From assembly GCF_029854705.2 (NCBI RefSeq), contig NZ_CP139035.1:372001-436000 (forward strand): a DNA stretch of 64,000 nt. The letters are read 5' to 3'. Numbering within the stretch: the first letter of the stretch is position 1; the number at the start of each line of letters is the position of its first letter. Source of the DNA: Akkermansia sp. N21116 (GTDB lineage Bacteria > Verrucomicrobiota > Verrucomicrobiia > Verrucomicrobiales > Akkermansiaceae). The notes under the pieces were generated by a model. It saw only the letters and a program-made list of their open reading frames with translations, did no database searches and had not been told where the DNA came from. Position numbers and translations under genes: made by a program. Of this stretch, positions 53,292 to 63,276 are shown one piece after another.

Positions 53292-54350
53292 ATGCTTTTT
53301 ACCGCTCAGGATTGCCATTGGATGTCTCACGCTCTTTCTTTGGCACGAAACGGAGTGGGAATGACTAGCCCCAATCCTCCCGTAGGAGCAGTTCTCGTTT
53401 CCAACGGTCAAGCCATTGGAGAAGGGTTCCACCGAAAAGCCGGAATGCCGCATGCCGAGCGCGAAGCATTTGCCGATGCGTTGAAGCGCGGAAACGCATC
53501 TCTTCTACCTCAATCGACACTTTATGTGACTTTGGAGCCTTGCAGTACGTCCGGACGTACTCCTGCATGTACAGATGCTATTTTAGAATATGGCGTGAAG
53601 CGGGTTGTTTATGGTACGCAAGACCCCAATCCCAAACATGCCGGAGCAGCGGACAAACTGCTGGCCATCCACGGAATCGTTGTGGAACACGGTGTCATGG
53701 AAGAGGAATGCCGGCGTTTGATTCGCCCTTTTACCAAAACAATAAAAACAGGGATGCCGTGGGTTGTCGTCAAAACGGCTGCAAGTCTGGATGGACGTAT
53801 TGCCAGAATGCCGGGCAAATCCCAATGGCTGACTTCTGAGGCAGCCAGAAATTACGTCCACACGTTGAGAAGCGAAGCCGATGCTATTTTAACAGGGGGA
53901 GAAACCGTCAGGGTCGACAATCCTGCCTTTACCATACGAACGCCTGACAGAGCCGTGTCTTGTGAGAAAGAGCAACCATGGAGAATGATTGTAACACGTG
54001 ACCGTAAATCCCTACCCTCACGAGCCTGTTGTTTTACGGACAATTTTGCGGACAGAACGGTTGTTTTTGAAAATATTATTGATTATCAAAAACTTATGAA
54101 AATAATATACCAGAAATACGATGTCTCCGTATTAATGGTTGAAGCCGGAGGAAATCTTGTACGAACCTTATTGCAACATCAATTGGTAGATGAGTGGATC
54201 GGTTTTTACGCTCCCATGATACTGGGAGGACATGCCATGGCTGTTGCTGGAGAAGAGTTTTTGAAGGAGGAGGCTTTTCTTGAGGAAACGGATTGTACCA
54301 TGTATGGTCCTGATGTCTGTATCCGTGGTCTTGTACGGTATAGATCCTGA
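53292..54350 (+). CDS. ribD: Riboflavin biosynthesis deaminase/reductase RibD
   Basis: 352 residues; a bifunctional enzyme for the second and third steps of riboflavin synthesis. The deaminase half has the zinc motifs PHAEREAFADA and LEPCSTSGRTPACTDAIL plus SPNPPVGAVLV. The reductase half (~150-352) has KTAASLDGRIA, SQWLTSEAARNYVHTLRSEADAILTGGETVRVDNPAFT and VLMVEAGGNLVRTLL. It stands directly right of the candidate origin. Other rib genes are not in the window. Confidence 0.95.
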   Translation: MLFTAQDCHWMSHALSLARNGVGMTSPNPPVGAVLVSNGQAIGEGFHRKAGMPHAEREAFADALKRGNASLLPQSTLYVTLEPCSTSGRTPACTDAILEYGVKRVVYGTQDPNPKHAGAADKLLAIHGIVVEHGVMEEECRRLIRPFTKTIKTGMPWVVVKTAASLDGRIARMPGKSQWLTSEAARNYVHTLRSEADAILTGGETVRVDNPAFTIRTPDRAVSCEKEQPWRMIVTRDRKSLPSRACCFTDNFADRTVVFENIIDYQKLMKIIYQKYDVSVLMVEAGGNLVRTLLQHQLVDEWIGFYAPMILGGHAMAVAGEEFLKEEAFLEETDCTMYGPDVCIRGLVRYRS

Positions 54351-54482
54351 TTTATTCTGCACTATTTGTGATATATACCGACGGAAAAGCCGGATACTCC
54401 CCCCTGCCCTGTTCCGGTTGATATCTATTGATAAAACCGAAACGGCGTAGAAAACTGTGCGAAGAACAAAGACTGGGAATTG

Positions 54483-56357
54483 TTAATCCTGTCGATGTTC
54501 CTTTTTCAGCCATACGAGCAGGAGCGCAATATCTGCCGGAGTGATGCCGGGAATGCGAGTGGCTTGTCCAATTGTCGCCGGGCGAATCGATGAGAGTTTG
54601 AGGACAGCTTCCTTCTTCAGGGCATGGACATGTTCGTAGTCGATATCCGATGGGATTTGTTTGTCCTCCATCCTGTTGATTTTTTCCGCCTGCCGGATCT
54701 GCCGAACGATATGACCTTCATACTGTATTTCCGTAGCGATATGTTCCCAGTGTTCCACGTGGAACATTTCTGTCAATTCCGGAGGGAGGTTTTTCCAGTC
54801 GTTGCCAGTTCTCTTGAGCCATAGATCAAGTGGTATTCCGTCATATTTGAGATTTCGAACGGTTTCCGTACCTAAGTTGATGGCGTTTATTTTTTCTTCG
54901 ACGGCTTGTTTGCGATCCCGATTGACGAGTCCTATGGAAGCGGCAATGGGGGTGAGGCGGATGTCTGCATTGTCCTGGCGAAGGAGGAGGCGGAATTCCG
55001 CCCGGCTTGTGAACATCCGGTAAGGTTCCTGTGTGCCTTTAGTGACGAGGTCGTCGATCATGACTCCGATATAGGCCTGGTCGCGTTTCAGGATGAGGGG
55101 GGATTCTCCACGAACTTTCAAGGCAGCATTGGCGCCGGCAATGAGTCCTTGGGCAGCGGCTTCTTCGTAGCCGGATGTACCGTTGATTTGCCCGGCGAAG
55201 TAAAGGTTTTCGACGATTTTTGTTTCCAGGGACGGATGAAGTTGTGTCGGTGGACAAAAGTCGTATTCGACAGCATAACCCGGACGAATCAACTGAGCAT
55301 GTTCAAGGCCCGGGATAGTGCGTATGAATGCACATTGGGCGGCATAAGGCAAAGATGTCGAGACGCCGTTCAGATAGAATTCCGATGTATCCCTGCCCTC
55401 CGGTTCGATGAATACCTGGTGTTTGTCCTTGTCGGCAAAGCGAACGATTTTGTCTTCTATGGACGGGCAATAGCGAGGACTGATCCCTTCGATGATACCG
55501 CTGTACAAAGGGCTTTGATTAAGATTATCCCGGATAATGTCGTGTGTGTTTGTATTCGTGTAGGTGATCCAGCAAGAACGTTGGTGCAAGGAAAATCCGG
55601 GATCGGCCCATGTATTAAGCGTGCTGAACGGTTCCGTCGTACGGTGAAGTCTCGTGTGAGAAAGGAAGCTAAAAAGAGGTGGTGGTTCATCTCCTTCCTG
55701 GATATCGCAAACATTGAAATTAATGGAGTTGCCGTTGATGCGCGGCGAAGTGCCTGTTTTCAGGCGTTCGACGATGAAGCCGAGTTTTTTCAAATGTCGG
55801 GACAATCCGCTGGGTGCGCAGCCGAGGCGTCCGCCGGGGAAATGGTTGAGACCGACATGGAGGAGGCCTTGCATGAACGTGCCGGAGCAAATGACGACGG
55901 CTTTAGCCTTGATGGCAAATTGGAGGCTGGTCATGATACCGGTAGCGCGCGACTCTGAATCGACAAGGATCTGATCCGCCATTCCTTGGAAGATGCGGAT
56001 GTTCGGATCGTTTTCCAACACCCATTTCATGCGCATCCTGTAAGCGGCTTTATCACATTGGGCACGGGGGGAACGAACGCTCGGTCCTTTGGAAGCATTG
56101 AGCATGCGGAATTGAATACCGGTAGCGTCCGTGTTGAGTGCCATGGCTCCTCCCAGGGCATCGATTTCTCGAACGATGTGTCCTTTAGCTAGTCCTCCAA
56201 TGGCAGGGTTGCAGGACATTTGCCCGATTGTATCCAGATTCTGAGTGAGCAGGGCGACAGAGCATCCCAGGCGAGATGCGGCAAGCGCTGCTTCGATGCC
56301 GGCATGTCCGGCTCCGGCAACCAAGACGTCGAATTCGGGAAGATCAGGTACGTTCAC
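54483..56357 (-). CDS. mnmG: tRNA uridine-5-carboxymethylaminomethyl modification enzyme MnmG (GidA)
   Basis: The FAD-dependent enzyme that, with MnmE, modifies U34 of several tRNAs. 624 residues: FDVLVAGAGHAGIEAALAASRLG (dinucleotide motif), GQMSCNPAIGGLAKGHIVREIDALGGAM, FPGGRLGCAPSGLS, KTGTSPRI, LYFAGQINGTSGYEEAAAQG and the C-terminal EIQYEGHIVRQIRQAEK. The gene carries a perfect parS palindrome at 54751-54766. holA starts its own frame to the right on the same strand, ending 13 bases before mnmG begins, so the two are probably co-transcribed. Confidence 0.97.
   Translation of the reverse strand: MNVPDLPEFDVLVAGAGHAGIEAALAASRLGCSVALLTQNLDTIGQMSCNPAIGGLAKGHIVREIDALGGAMALNTDATGIQFRMLNASKGPSVRSPRAQCDKAAYRMRMKWVLENDPNIRIFQGMADQILVDSESRATGIMTSLQFAIKAKAVVICSGTFMQGLLHVGLNHFPGGRLGCAPSGLSRHLKKLGFIVERLKTGTSPRINGNSINFNVCDIQEGDEPPPLFSFLSHTRLHRTTEPFSTLNTWADPGFSLHQRSCWITYTNTNTHDIIRDNLNQSPLYSGIIEGISPRYCPSIEDKIVRFADKDKHQVFIEPEGRDTSEFYLNGVSTSLPYAAQCAFIRTIPGLEHAQLIRPGYAVEYDFCPPTQLHPSLETKIVENLYFAGQINGTSGYEEAAAQGLIAGANAALKVRGESPLILKRDQAYIGVMIDDLVTKGTQEPYRMFTSRAEFRLLLRQDNADIRLTPIAASIGLVNRDRKQAVEEKINAINLGTETVRNLKYDGIPLDLWLKRTGNDWKNLPPELTEMFHVEHWEHIATEIQYEGHIVRQIRQAEKINRMEDKQIPSDIDYEHVHALKKEAVLKLSSIRPATIGQATRIPGITPADIALLLVWLKKEHRQD
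54751..54766. promoter_or_regulatory. parS site (ParB-binding palindrome) inside mnmG
   Basis: TGTTCCACGTGGAACA, a perfect 16-bp palindrome matching the bacterial parS consensus TGTTNCACGTGNAACA. It encodes part of MFHVEH in MnmG. parS sites cluster near replication origins, and this one lies 1.5 kb from the DnaA boxes. Confidence 0.85.
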
Positions 56358-56370
56358 GTCCAGAACTCAA

Positions 56371-57468
56371 TCAGGAAGCGAGGGAAATTGCAAGCCGATG
56401 GAGCACCAGTTGTGCATCCAGAGAGGAAGAAACGAGTGATTTGTCCGCCTGGAGACATTCGTAAAGGTTCTTTTTGAGCTTGGATAATGTTTTTTTACCG
56501 AGTTTTTGGGCAGCGAGAAAAACAGAGTAATAATTCGGTGTTCCGTCCTTTTTGAGAGGGATGAGTTTCTGAGCGTAGGGAGGGATGGATTCCATCTTCC
56601 GGTAGAATTCCGTTTTGAAGGAGGGATTCAGGGAATAAGTGTCGCAAATAATTCTGGCAGCGATCATGCTACGCAGGGCAGGGATGAAGGCTGCACGAAT
56701 GATTCCTACGGCCTGATCTCCTTTTTCTAATTGAAAATCAATAAGTTGTATTGCTTCTGAGACTTTTCCCGATTCAATGGCCCGTGAGATTTCAAAGACA
56801 ATACCCGTGCGTGTTTGAGAAACCATATTGCGGATATCCTGCTCGGTTACCGTTCTGCGTTCCTGGCCGAGATAGATATCGATTTTTTCAATTTCAGAAA
56901 TAATTTGTCTGGACGATTCACTGACGCGATGAACGAAGATATCAAGTGCGTCGCGATCGAAAACAAGACCGCGCTCTTGAGCGGCATTTCCTGCGATAAC
57001 GGCAACTTGTTCTTCCCACCCGCTTTGGGTAATGTCGGGCTTGGAAAATTCTTCCGACGATCCGGATTTGAGAAGCAATTTGTTAAATGCCCGACGTTTG
57101 TCGAATTCGAAGGCCGAGACGAGAAGACAAACATCGTCCGGAAGGCCGCCTGAAATGAGGTCGGAGAGTGTTTGAAGGCCTTTTTCAGTGGCTTCTGCCC
57201 GGCCTGTGACGGAATCTCCCAGAAAGTTGGCTCCCTTGAGCCAGACGATTTTTAATCCGGGAAAGAATGGAACTGTCTGGATAGCATCCCGTATTTGGTA
57301 ACAAATAGAAGCGGCGGAATCTGCATCCGGAGCGTTACCGTCGATGATTTCATGGGAGAATGTATTGGTGCCTTCGGACAAGCGGGCAAACCTCTCGGAA
57401 GCATGTTGGGAAACGAGTCCTTCGTCGCTCCCGAAGATAGTTATGATATGTTGGGTGTCCTGAGCCAT
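56371..57468 (-). CDS. holA: DNA polymerase III delta subunit HolA
   Basis: The clamp-loader wrench subunit that opens the beta ring, 365 residues. It is recognised by the N-terminal AAA+-like fold (HIITIFGSDEGLVSQHASERFARL, GLKIVWLKGANFLG), CLLVSAFEFDKRRAFNKLL, the QERGLVFDRDALDIFVHRVSESSRQIISEIEKIDIYLG segment, EQDIRNMVSQTRTGIVFEISRAIESGKVSEAIQLIDFQLEKGDQ and the C-terminal helical collar. The family is divergent, so the call rests on overall plan. Confidence 0.85.
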   Translation of the reverse strand: MAQDTQHIITIFGSDEGLVSQHASERFARLSEGTNTFSHEIIDGNAPDADSAASICYQIRDAIQTVPFFPGLKIVWLKGANFLGDSVTGRAEATEKGLQTLSDLISGGLPDDVCLLVSAFEFDKRRAFNKLLLKSGSSEEFSKPDITQSGWEEQVAVIAGNAAQERGLVFDRDALDIFVHRVSESSRQIISEIEKIDIYLGQERRTVTEQDIRNMVSQTRTGIVFEISRAIESGKVSEAIQLIDFQLEKGDQAVGIIRAAFIPALRSMIAARIICDTYSLNPSFKTEFYRKMESIPPYAQKLIPLKKDGTPNYYSVFLAAQKLGKKTLSKLKKNLYECLQADKSLVSSSLDAQLVLHRLAISLAS

Positions 57469-57480
57469 TCGGATGTCAGT

Positions 57481-57648
57481 CTAATGGGAGAGGGCAGGGT
57501 GGGTCAACTCCGGGTACGGATTAATTTTTTCATTTTTTGTAGGAATGAATCTCCGAAAGACGAGGTAGGAGACCGATAGAATAACAATAAAGGCAAAATA
57601 ACGGTTATTTTTTGAAATTGTTTTCGCGCAAGAAAAGAATTTCTCCAT
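57481..57648 (-). CDS. Possible small single-pass membrane protein
   Basis: A 55-codon frame (MEKFFSCAKTISKNN ... ELTHPALSH) ending 12 bases before holA. It has one hydrophobic helix (RYFAFIVILSVSYLVF) followed by positive charges. No clear ribosome site. It may be a real leading gene of the holA-mnmG transcript or chance; it fills the 234-base gap before the divergent protease gene. Confidence 0.35.
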   Translation of the reverse strand: MEKFFSCAKTISKNNRYFAFIVILSVSYLVFRRFIPTKNEKINPYPELTHPALSH

Positions 57649-57702
57649 GTTGAAGGATTCGCTTCTTGCGTTTTCAAGCAATTCTGCAAATTTGTTTTCC
57701 GC

Positions 57703-59187
57703 ATGATGTCGCATCCATGGAAACGTTCGTTATTGGCTCTCTGTCTCTTTAGTGTCATATTGCTGGGATGCATACTCTATTGGAGATGGTTCCGTGAGGG
57801 AGAGTCTATTGTAGATGCATTCCAGAAAGAGACGTACAGCATCAAGACAGGGGCTTTCTTTTCCGATGGAGATGTTCCAGTGTTGAGTGAATTGGATCGC
57901 GAAATGTCCAAAATATCTTCTTTTGCCTCCCAGTCTCTGGTGACTATTTCAGCGACCGGATCCAGTGACGTCGGCTACAGAAGCAATAACGAGGACGGAA
58001 GGATAGGAAGTCATATTGTCAGTAGGGCCCAGGGATCCGGAGTGATTGTTTCCAAGGAGGGACATATCATTACCAACTACCATGTCATTAGAGGCAAATC
58101 ATACATCCAGGCAATTCTTGGGGATGGTGAAGTAACGACGGCTCGCGTGATCGGGGTGGATCAGCTACTGGATATAGCTGTTTTAAAAATCGATCTGCAA
58201 AAGGATTTGCAGCCTATACCTTTTGGTAACAGTGACGAAGTGAAAACAGGCCAGATTGTCATGGCACTTGGTACACCCTATGGTTGGGCTAAGACCGTGA
58301 CTCAGGGAATTGTCAGCGGACGCGATAGGAAGTTTAACAGTGTAGGTATCAATTACATCCAGACCGATGCCACCATTCATCAAGGCAATTCCGGAGGACC
58401 TCTCATTAATATTTATGGAGAGATGATTGGCATTAATTCCTCCATTCTTTCCGGCCGTATTTCTTCGGGTGGAACACTAGGGTTTGCCATACCGTCCAAT
58501 ATCGTTCTTCAGGCATTCAAACAGATTTGCGAGCATGGCCGTCCAATGCGTGGTTATCTTGGGATTGACTTTGTCGAATCCTCACAGGGTCTCAAAAATT
58601 TCATCCATTATCAGGATAAGGATGGAGCTATTATCAATTCCATTCGTTACAATTCTCCAGCCGAAAAGGCCGGATTGCAGATTGGGGATGTCATTCTTGA
58701 ATGTAACGGAAACAAGATCGAAGAGGCTAAGGAATTGCTCCGGGAATTGGAATCCCTGCAGGGAGGGGATACGATCAGGTTTGTCGTCTGGCGCCAGGGA
58801 CGTAAACTATCCGCTAAAATTACTCTCGACGATACGACGAAGGAATTGGAGTTGAATAATGATTCAATTCTAGTCCGCAATGGCATTACCGCGCGTGATC
58901 TTTCCCTGGTGGAGAGAACATCCGGTGTTAAAGGAATCGTGATCGAGGAAGTGAAGGCAATGTCAAATGAACATAAAAACCTTGAGAGTGAATTAAAAGC
59001 CGGGGATTTTATTTTCAGCGTCGATGGGCAGGAAATCAACTCTGTAAAAGAATTGGATAATAAATTGAAAAAAGCTCCTGTCGTCATCTTTTTCGTTCGC
59101 AATAATCGCATGTTCCGTCTCAAACTTCAGTTGGATAATACTGTGCAGGGAACTTCTTCCAAAAATACTGGAAAAAGTTATTTTTAA
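57703..59187 (+). CDS. HtrA/DegP-family periplasmic serine protease
   Basis: 494 residues with an N-terminal membrane segment (SLLALCLFSVILLGCILYW) that anchors or exports it. The trypsin-like domain has the full triad: His in HIITNYHVIRG, Asp in VDQLLDIAVLKI, Ser in IHQGNSGGPLINIYG. Two PDZ domains follow (~290-380, IRYNSPAEKAGLQIGDVILECNG; ~400-480, ELKAGDFIFSVDGQEINSVKEL), the DegP layout. It degrades or refolds damaged envelope proteins. Starts at MM are equivalent. It reads toward dapL, 93 bases on. Confidence 0.93.
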   Translation: MMSHPWKRSLLALCLFSVILLGCILYWRWFREGESIVDAFQKETYSIKTGAFFSDGDVPVLSELDREMSKISSFASQSLVTISATGSSDVGYRSNNEDGRIGSHIVSRAQGSGVIVSKEGHIITNYHVIRGKSYIQAILGDGEVTTARVIGVDQLLDIAVLKIDLQKDLQPIPFGNSDEVKTGQIVMALGTPYGWAKTVTQGIVSGRDRKFNSVGINYIQTDATIHQGNSGGPLINIYGEMIGINSSILSGRISSGGTLGFAIPSNIVLQAFKQICEHGRPMRGYLGIDFVESSQGLKNFIHYQDKDGAIINSIRYNSPAEKAGLQIGDVILECNGNKIEEAKELLRELESLQGGDTIRFVVWRQGRKLSAKITLDDTTKELELNNDSILVRNGITARDLSLVERTSGVKGIVIEEVKAMSNEHKNLESELKAGDFIFSVDGQEINSVKELDNKLKKAPVVIFFVRNNRMFRLKLQLDNTVQGTSSKNTGKSYF

Positions 59188-59280
59188 GGTAGTCATCCAG
59201 TTCGTTTCCATGTTGTAATTGTTCTCTATAAGACCCATATAGGGCTTGAGGGGAGGCTGTTTTTTGTAGAGGATCGGCAT

Positions 59281-60519
59281 ATGGCTTTTATCAATGATCA
59301 TTTCTTGAAATTGCAGGCCGGATATCTGTTCCCTGAAATCGCCCGAAGAGTCAATGTCTTTGCCAAGGAACATCCGGACGAGGCATCGCGTTTGATTCGA
59401 TGCGGCATTGGAGATGTGACAGAGCCCTTGCCTATGGCAGCCATTGAAGCTATGCACAAAGCTGTTGATGATCTTGCCTCCCGAGAAACTTTCCATGGCT
59501 ATGGTCCGGAACAGGGATACGAGTGGTTGCGTTCCGCCATTGCGGAAAAAGCTTTCAAGCCTCTTGGCGTTGCAGTCGACAAGGATGAAATTTTTGTCTC
59601 GGACGGAGCCAAATGCGATACGGGTAACATTTTGGACATTTTCGGCGGCAATAACCGCATTGCCGTTCCGGATCCAGTCTATCCGGTTTACGTGGACACC
59701 AATGTTATGGCCGGCAATACGGGAAACTCCCGTCCGGATGGTTCCTACGAAGGACTTATCTATTTGCCCTGTACGGCAGAGAACAATTTTGTTCCCGAAC
59801 TTCCGCAGGAACGTGTGGACTTAGTGTATCTGTGCTTCCCGAACAATCCGACGGGTGCTGTCGCAACGAAAGACGAGCTTGCCAAGTGGGTAGGCTATGC
59901 GCGTGCCAATGATGCAATCCTGCTTTTCGATGCCGCGTACGAAGCTTTTGTTCGTGAACCGGGCATTCCTCATTCCATATTCGAAATTCCGGGAGCAAGA
60001 GACTGTGCCATTGAGTTTCGTTCTTTCTCCAAGCAGGGTGGTTTTACCGGTGTACGGTGCGGTTATATTGTTATTCCCAACCAGCTTATGGGCAGGGATT
60101 CTCAAGGTAAGCCCGTTCCCGTGCAGAACCTTTGGCGCCGTCGTCATTGCACTAAATTCAACGGTGCTTCATACATCGTCCAGCGCGGAGCGGAAGCCCT
60201 GTTCAGTGCTGATGGTATCCGCCAGACGAATGGCTTGATAGATCATTACCTCTGCAACGCCGAAATGCTTTGTAACGCTTTCAGCAAAGTCGGATTGCGT
60301 GTATGGGGAGGGAGGAATGCCCCTTACGTCTGGGTCGAATGCCCGCCCGGCCTTGGCAGTTGGGAAATGTTCGACAAAATGCTTCATGATATCAACGTTG
60401 TGATTACTCCGGGAGCCGGATTCGGTTCCAAAGGAGAAGGATATTTCCGTGTATCGGCGTTCAACTCCCGGGACAATGTGGAAGAAGTTTGCCGCCGCGT
60501 GCAGAAACTTTTCGCATAA
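59281..60519 (+). CDS. dapL: LL-diaminopimelate aminotransferase
   Basis: A PLP enzyme that converts tetrahydrodipicolinate directly to LL-diaminopimelate, the one-step route to lysine and peptidoglycan used by Akkermansia, Chlamydiae and plants. 412 residues: [75 protein letters not shown], and the PLP lysine in [20 protein letters not shown]. It ends in frame overlap with the likely start of apbE. Confidence 0.95.
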   Translation: MAFINDHFLKLQAGYLFPEIARRVNVFAKEHPDEASRLIRCGIGDVTEPLPMAAIEAMHKAVDDLASRETFHGYGPEQGYEWLRSAIAEKAFKPLGVAVDKDEIFVSDGAKCDTGNILDIFGGNNRIAVPDPVYPVYVDTNVMAGNTGNSRPDGSYEGLIYLPCTAENNFVPELPQERVDLVYLCFPNNPTGAVATKDELAKWVGYARANDAILLFDAAYEAFVREPGIPHSIFEIPGARDCAIEFRSFSKQGGFTGVRCGYIVIPNQLMGRDSQGKPVPVQNLWRRRHCTKFNGASYIVQRGAEALFSADGIRQTNGLIDHYLCNAEMLCNAFSKVGLRVWGGRNAPYVWVECPPGLGSWEMFDKMLHDINVVITPGAGFGSKGEGYFRVSAFNSRDNVEEVCRRVQKLFA

Positions 60520-61555
60520 GAAGGGTTTCCGCCTTGCACGATGGAGCATTTTGCCCGTTGCTTTTCTTACTGCCTTAGTTTCCGTGCTGTCTTGCGATGG
60601 AGAGGACGAGGATAGCGGGGCAGGGGGAGAATTTTCTGATGTTCCTTCCGCAAAAGAGCATGAGCCCCGGCTGAGGGAATTCAAAATGGAACAGCCAATG
60701 ATGGGAACCCTGTTCACCATCCGGGTGTATGTTTCATCTGTAGAGCAGGCTGACCGTGCCTGCAAGAAAGCCTTTGGCGAAGGTAAACGGCTTGAGAGTC
60801 TTCTTTCCTCACGGGATGAAAGAAGCGAGCTTGCTTCTTTCAACCGTGTTCCACATGGAACGTTTTTTCCTCTTTCTCCAGAGTTATCTTCTGTCTTGAA
60901 GACCGCTTTGTATTATGCGGAAAAAACCGGGGGTGCTTTTGATCCTACTTTAGGTCCTTGTATCCGTCTATGGAGACGAGCTGGCAGTAGAAAACAACTT
61001 CCGGATGTTGCGACGCTGGAGAAGGCCCGGGCAGCTTCAGGTTTCCGCAAGCTCGTTCTGGACGGTACCAGGGCATGCAAAACGGTTCCGGGAATGCGGA
61101 TTGACCTGGGTGGCATCGGAAAGGGAATGGCAGTGGACGCCATGGGACGAATTCTGGAGAAAGAAGGAGTGTCGTCATATTGTGTTTCCAGCACAAGCGA
61201 TGTTCTGGTAGGAGATCCTCCTCCCGGTCAACCCGGTTGGAGGGTTGCTCTGGATCAGGAGGGGAAAGTTTTTTTACGTCCTTTGAAGCGAGAGGCCGTT
61301 TCGACGTCCGGTGCTATGTATCGGCACGTGCTTGTATCAGGCACGGTTTATTCCCACGTCATTGATCCGGAGACAGGCTTGGGAAGTATCCGAGCCGGAA
61401 GCGTAACCGTCCTGGCTCCTACTGCCACTTGTGCGGATGCTTTGTCAACGGCCTGTTCGGCTCTGGGTGAAAAAGGAGCCCGGCTTGTTGCGAAGCATTT
61501 TCCTGAAGTTGAGATACGGTTCCACGACGATGCAAAAAACGCCCCTGTGCCATGA
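60476..61555 (+). CDS. apbE: FAD:protein FMN transferase, ApbE-type lipoprotein
   Basis: Attaches FMN covalently to threonine or serine of flavoproteins such as Na+-NQR or Rnf subunits in the periplasm. 359 residues from [12 protein letters not shown], which overlaps the end of dapL; a lipoprotein signal ([11 protein letters not shown]) follows, and a TTG nearer to it is another possible start. Family motifs: [58 protein letters not shown] and [18 protein letters not shown]. The usual GGD segment is altered ([14 protein letters not shown]). Its target is not in the window. Confidence 0.88.
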   Translation: MWKKFAAACRNFSHKKGFRLARWSILPVAFLTALVSVLSCDGEDEDSGAGGEFSDVPSAKEHEPRLREFKMEQPMMGTLFTIRVYVSSVEQADRACKKAFGEGKRLESLLSSRDERSELASFNRVPHGTFFPLSPELSSVLKTALYYAEKTGGAFDPTLGPCIRLWRRAGSRKQLPDVATLEKARAASGFRKLVLDGTRACKTVPGMRIDLGGIGKGMAVDAMGRILEKEGVSSYCVSSTSDVLVGDPPPGQPGWRVALDQEGKVFLRPLKREAVSTSGAMYRHVLVSGTVYSHVIDPETGLGSIRAGSVTVLAPTATCADALSTACSALGEKGARLVAKHFPEVEIRFHDDAKNAPVP

Positions 61556-61613
61556 TTGGCCGGAGCGTGTTGTGTTTTGTATGTGCCCGAAGGCGTGGTA
61601 GGTATGTCATGCA

Positions 61614-61781
61614 TTACATGCTATCGACTCCCTTGTCGATAGCTTTGCTCGTGTCCTTGGCTGCCTGTCCCATGGCATCGCCTACGGAACTGACGTCTTT
61701 GCCGACGCCGCCAACGGTGTTACAAGCTGACAAAAAGACCGCCGCTACAGCGACGAGGCCGATGTTTAGAATGGACTTCAT
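61614..61781 (-). CDS. Entericidin-like small lipoprotein
   Basis: A 55-residue protein, MKSILNIGLVAVAAVFLSAC then NTVGGVGKDVSSVGDAMGQA, ending DKGVDSM. The lipobox LSAC and the NTVxGxGxDV motif are those of the entericidin EcnA/EcnB family, membrane lipoproteins of unclear role in stress or toxin-antidote balance. The longer upstream frame is not homologous. A Met one codon upstream is equally possible. It converges with apbE and diverges from the Gfo gene. Confidence 0.8.
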   Translation of the reverse strand: MKSILNIGLVAVAAVFLSACNTVGGVGKDVSSVGDAMGQAAKDTSKAIDKGVDSM

Positions 61782-61956
61782 CATGCAGGATAGACGTTGT
61801 ATCGTGCCTTTTTGCTCAAAAATTGTTTCCGAAAAATCGGGAGGCATAGAAATGGATATTTTCGTGGCGTTATGTCGCAGGGAAGAGGAATTATGAGGCA
61901 TTGTCTTCTGGATTGTTTCCTTTGAGTGTGTATTCTCAAAAGAAGATAATTCAACG

Positions 61957-63234
61957 ATGAAGTCCGAGAACATGATCCCACGACGAAGCTTTTTGAAAAC
62001 CGCTGCAGGTACGGCAGGTTTTTTATTGGCTGCGCCCCATGTAGTCCGGGCCCAGGAGGCTTTTCCGACAAAAGTCTTGAAAATCGGTTTGATTGGATGC
62101 GGGGGACGTGGGCTGGGAGCTATCCGCAATGCGCTGGATGCCGATTCCGACACCGTCGTTTGGGCTTTGGCGGACGCTTTTCAGGAACGTGTGGATTTTG
62201 GAGCCAACCTAGTGAAAGAGCAGTACGGCGGCCGCATGCAGGCCGAGCCGTCCAGGCGGTTTGTAGGGCTTGATGCCTACCAGAAATTGCTTGCTGAGCC
62301 GGTGGATGTTGTTTTGCTGTGTACGCCCCCTGCATTCCGTCCTTTGCATCTGGCTGCGGCAGTGGCGGCCAACAAACATCTTTATGTGGAAAAACCTATT
62401 GCAGTGGATGTCCCCGGAGTGTTGTCGGTAATGGAGTCGGCCCGTGCGGCCAAAAACAGGAATCTAGTTATTCTGGACGGCTTTTGCTGGAGGTATGACG
62501 ATGCTAACAAAGCTGCCCGGACCTGGCTTCAGGAAGGTAAACTAGGACGTGTACTTTCCTTTGACGGGTTGTATTACACAACGCCTCCCAAGTCGCCCCT
62601 TGCCCTGGATTCCCGTCCACCGCAAGAATCGGATGTTTCCTGGGCACTACGCAACTGGACGGCTTGGTATTGGCTTTCCGGAGGGCAGTTTGTGGAACAG
62701 GTGATCCATACCATCGATGGCATGATGTGGTCGATGGAAGATCGGCCGCCTCTGGCTGCCTTTGGTTCCGGCGGTCGTGCCCAGCGTACCGATGACGGTG
62801 ACGTATGGGATCATTACGATGTCCATTTTGAATACGATCATGATGTGATCGGCCATATTTCATGCCGGCAGTGGGTCGGATGCCACAGTGAAATTTCCGA
62901 TCGTACGTTTTGCGAGCAAGGTATTTTGGCAACTCCCTATCGTCCTCATATCCAGTCTGCTAAACGTTGGCGTTACCGCGGAGAGAGAACAAATATGTAT
63001 GCTAATACGCATGTGGCTTTCTATAAATACCTACGGAATGGAGAGTGGGTGCAGACGCTCGAACAGGCTGCGACAAAGACGCTGGTAGCTATCATGGGGC
63101 GCAATGCCGCCCTCTCCGGTCGCCGTATTTCATGGGATGATATCCAGAAGGACAGCCAGGTTCTCGTTCCCGAAAATTTGACGATGGATACAACTTTACC
63201 TCCGGCTAAAATACCAGTACCTGGACGGGGATAA
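61957..63234 (+). CDS. Tat-exported Gfo/Idh/MocA family oxidoreductase
   Basis: 425 residues with a twin-arginine signal (IPRRSFLKTAAGTAGFLLAAPHVVRAQE). The Rossmann motif is KIGLIGCGGRGLGAIRNAL and the EKP motif NKHLYVEKPIAVDVPG; the C-terminal domain has GQFVEQVIHTIDGMMWSMEDRPP, placed like the substrate-binding helix of the family. Only modestly similar to the protein at 3338. A role in carbohydrate oxidation outside the cytoplasm is likely, but the substrate is unknown. The true start may be the second Met (MIPRRS). Confidence 0.85.
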   Translation: MKSENMIPRRSFLKTAAGTAGFLLAAPHVVRAQEAFPTKVLKIGLIGCGGRGLGAIRNALDADSDTVVWALADAFQERVDFGANLVKEQYGGRMQAEPSRRFVGLDAYQKLLAEPVDVVLLCTPPAFRPLHLAAAVAANKHLYVEKPIAVDVPGVLSVMESARAAKNRNLVILDGFCWRYDDANKAARTWLQEGKLGRVLSFDGLYYTTPPKSPLALDSRPPQESDVSWALRNWTAWYWLSGGQFVEQVIHTIDGMMWSMEDRPPLAAFGSGGRAQRTDDGDVWDHYDVHFEYDHDVIGHISCRQWVGCHSEISDRTFCEQGILATPYRPHIQSAKRWRYRGERTNMYANTHVAFYKYLRNGEWVQTLEQAATKTLVAIMGRNAALSGRRISWDDIQKDSQVLVPENLTMDTTLPPAKIPVPGRG

Positions 63235-63276
63235 ACCGTTTTTTCGATTTTCAAGTACCTTGATTCCTCTCTCCTC

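Noticed and set aside
60847-60862. parS-like site TGTTCCACATGGAACG in apbE
   Set aside because: Same two-mismatch form as the one in kdpB. It is closer to the candidate origin, so weak ParB binding is not excluded, but the evidence is insufficient for a feature.
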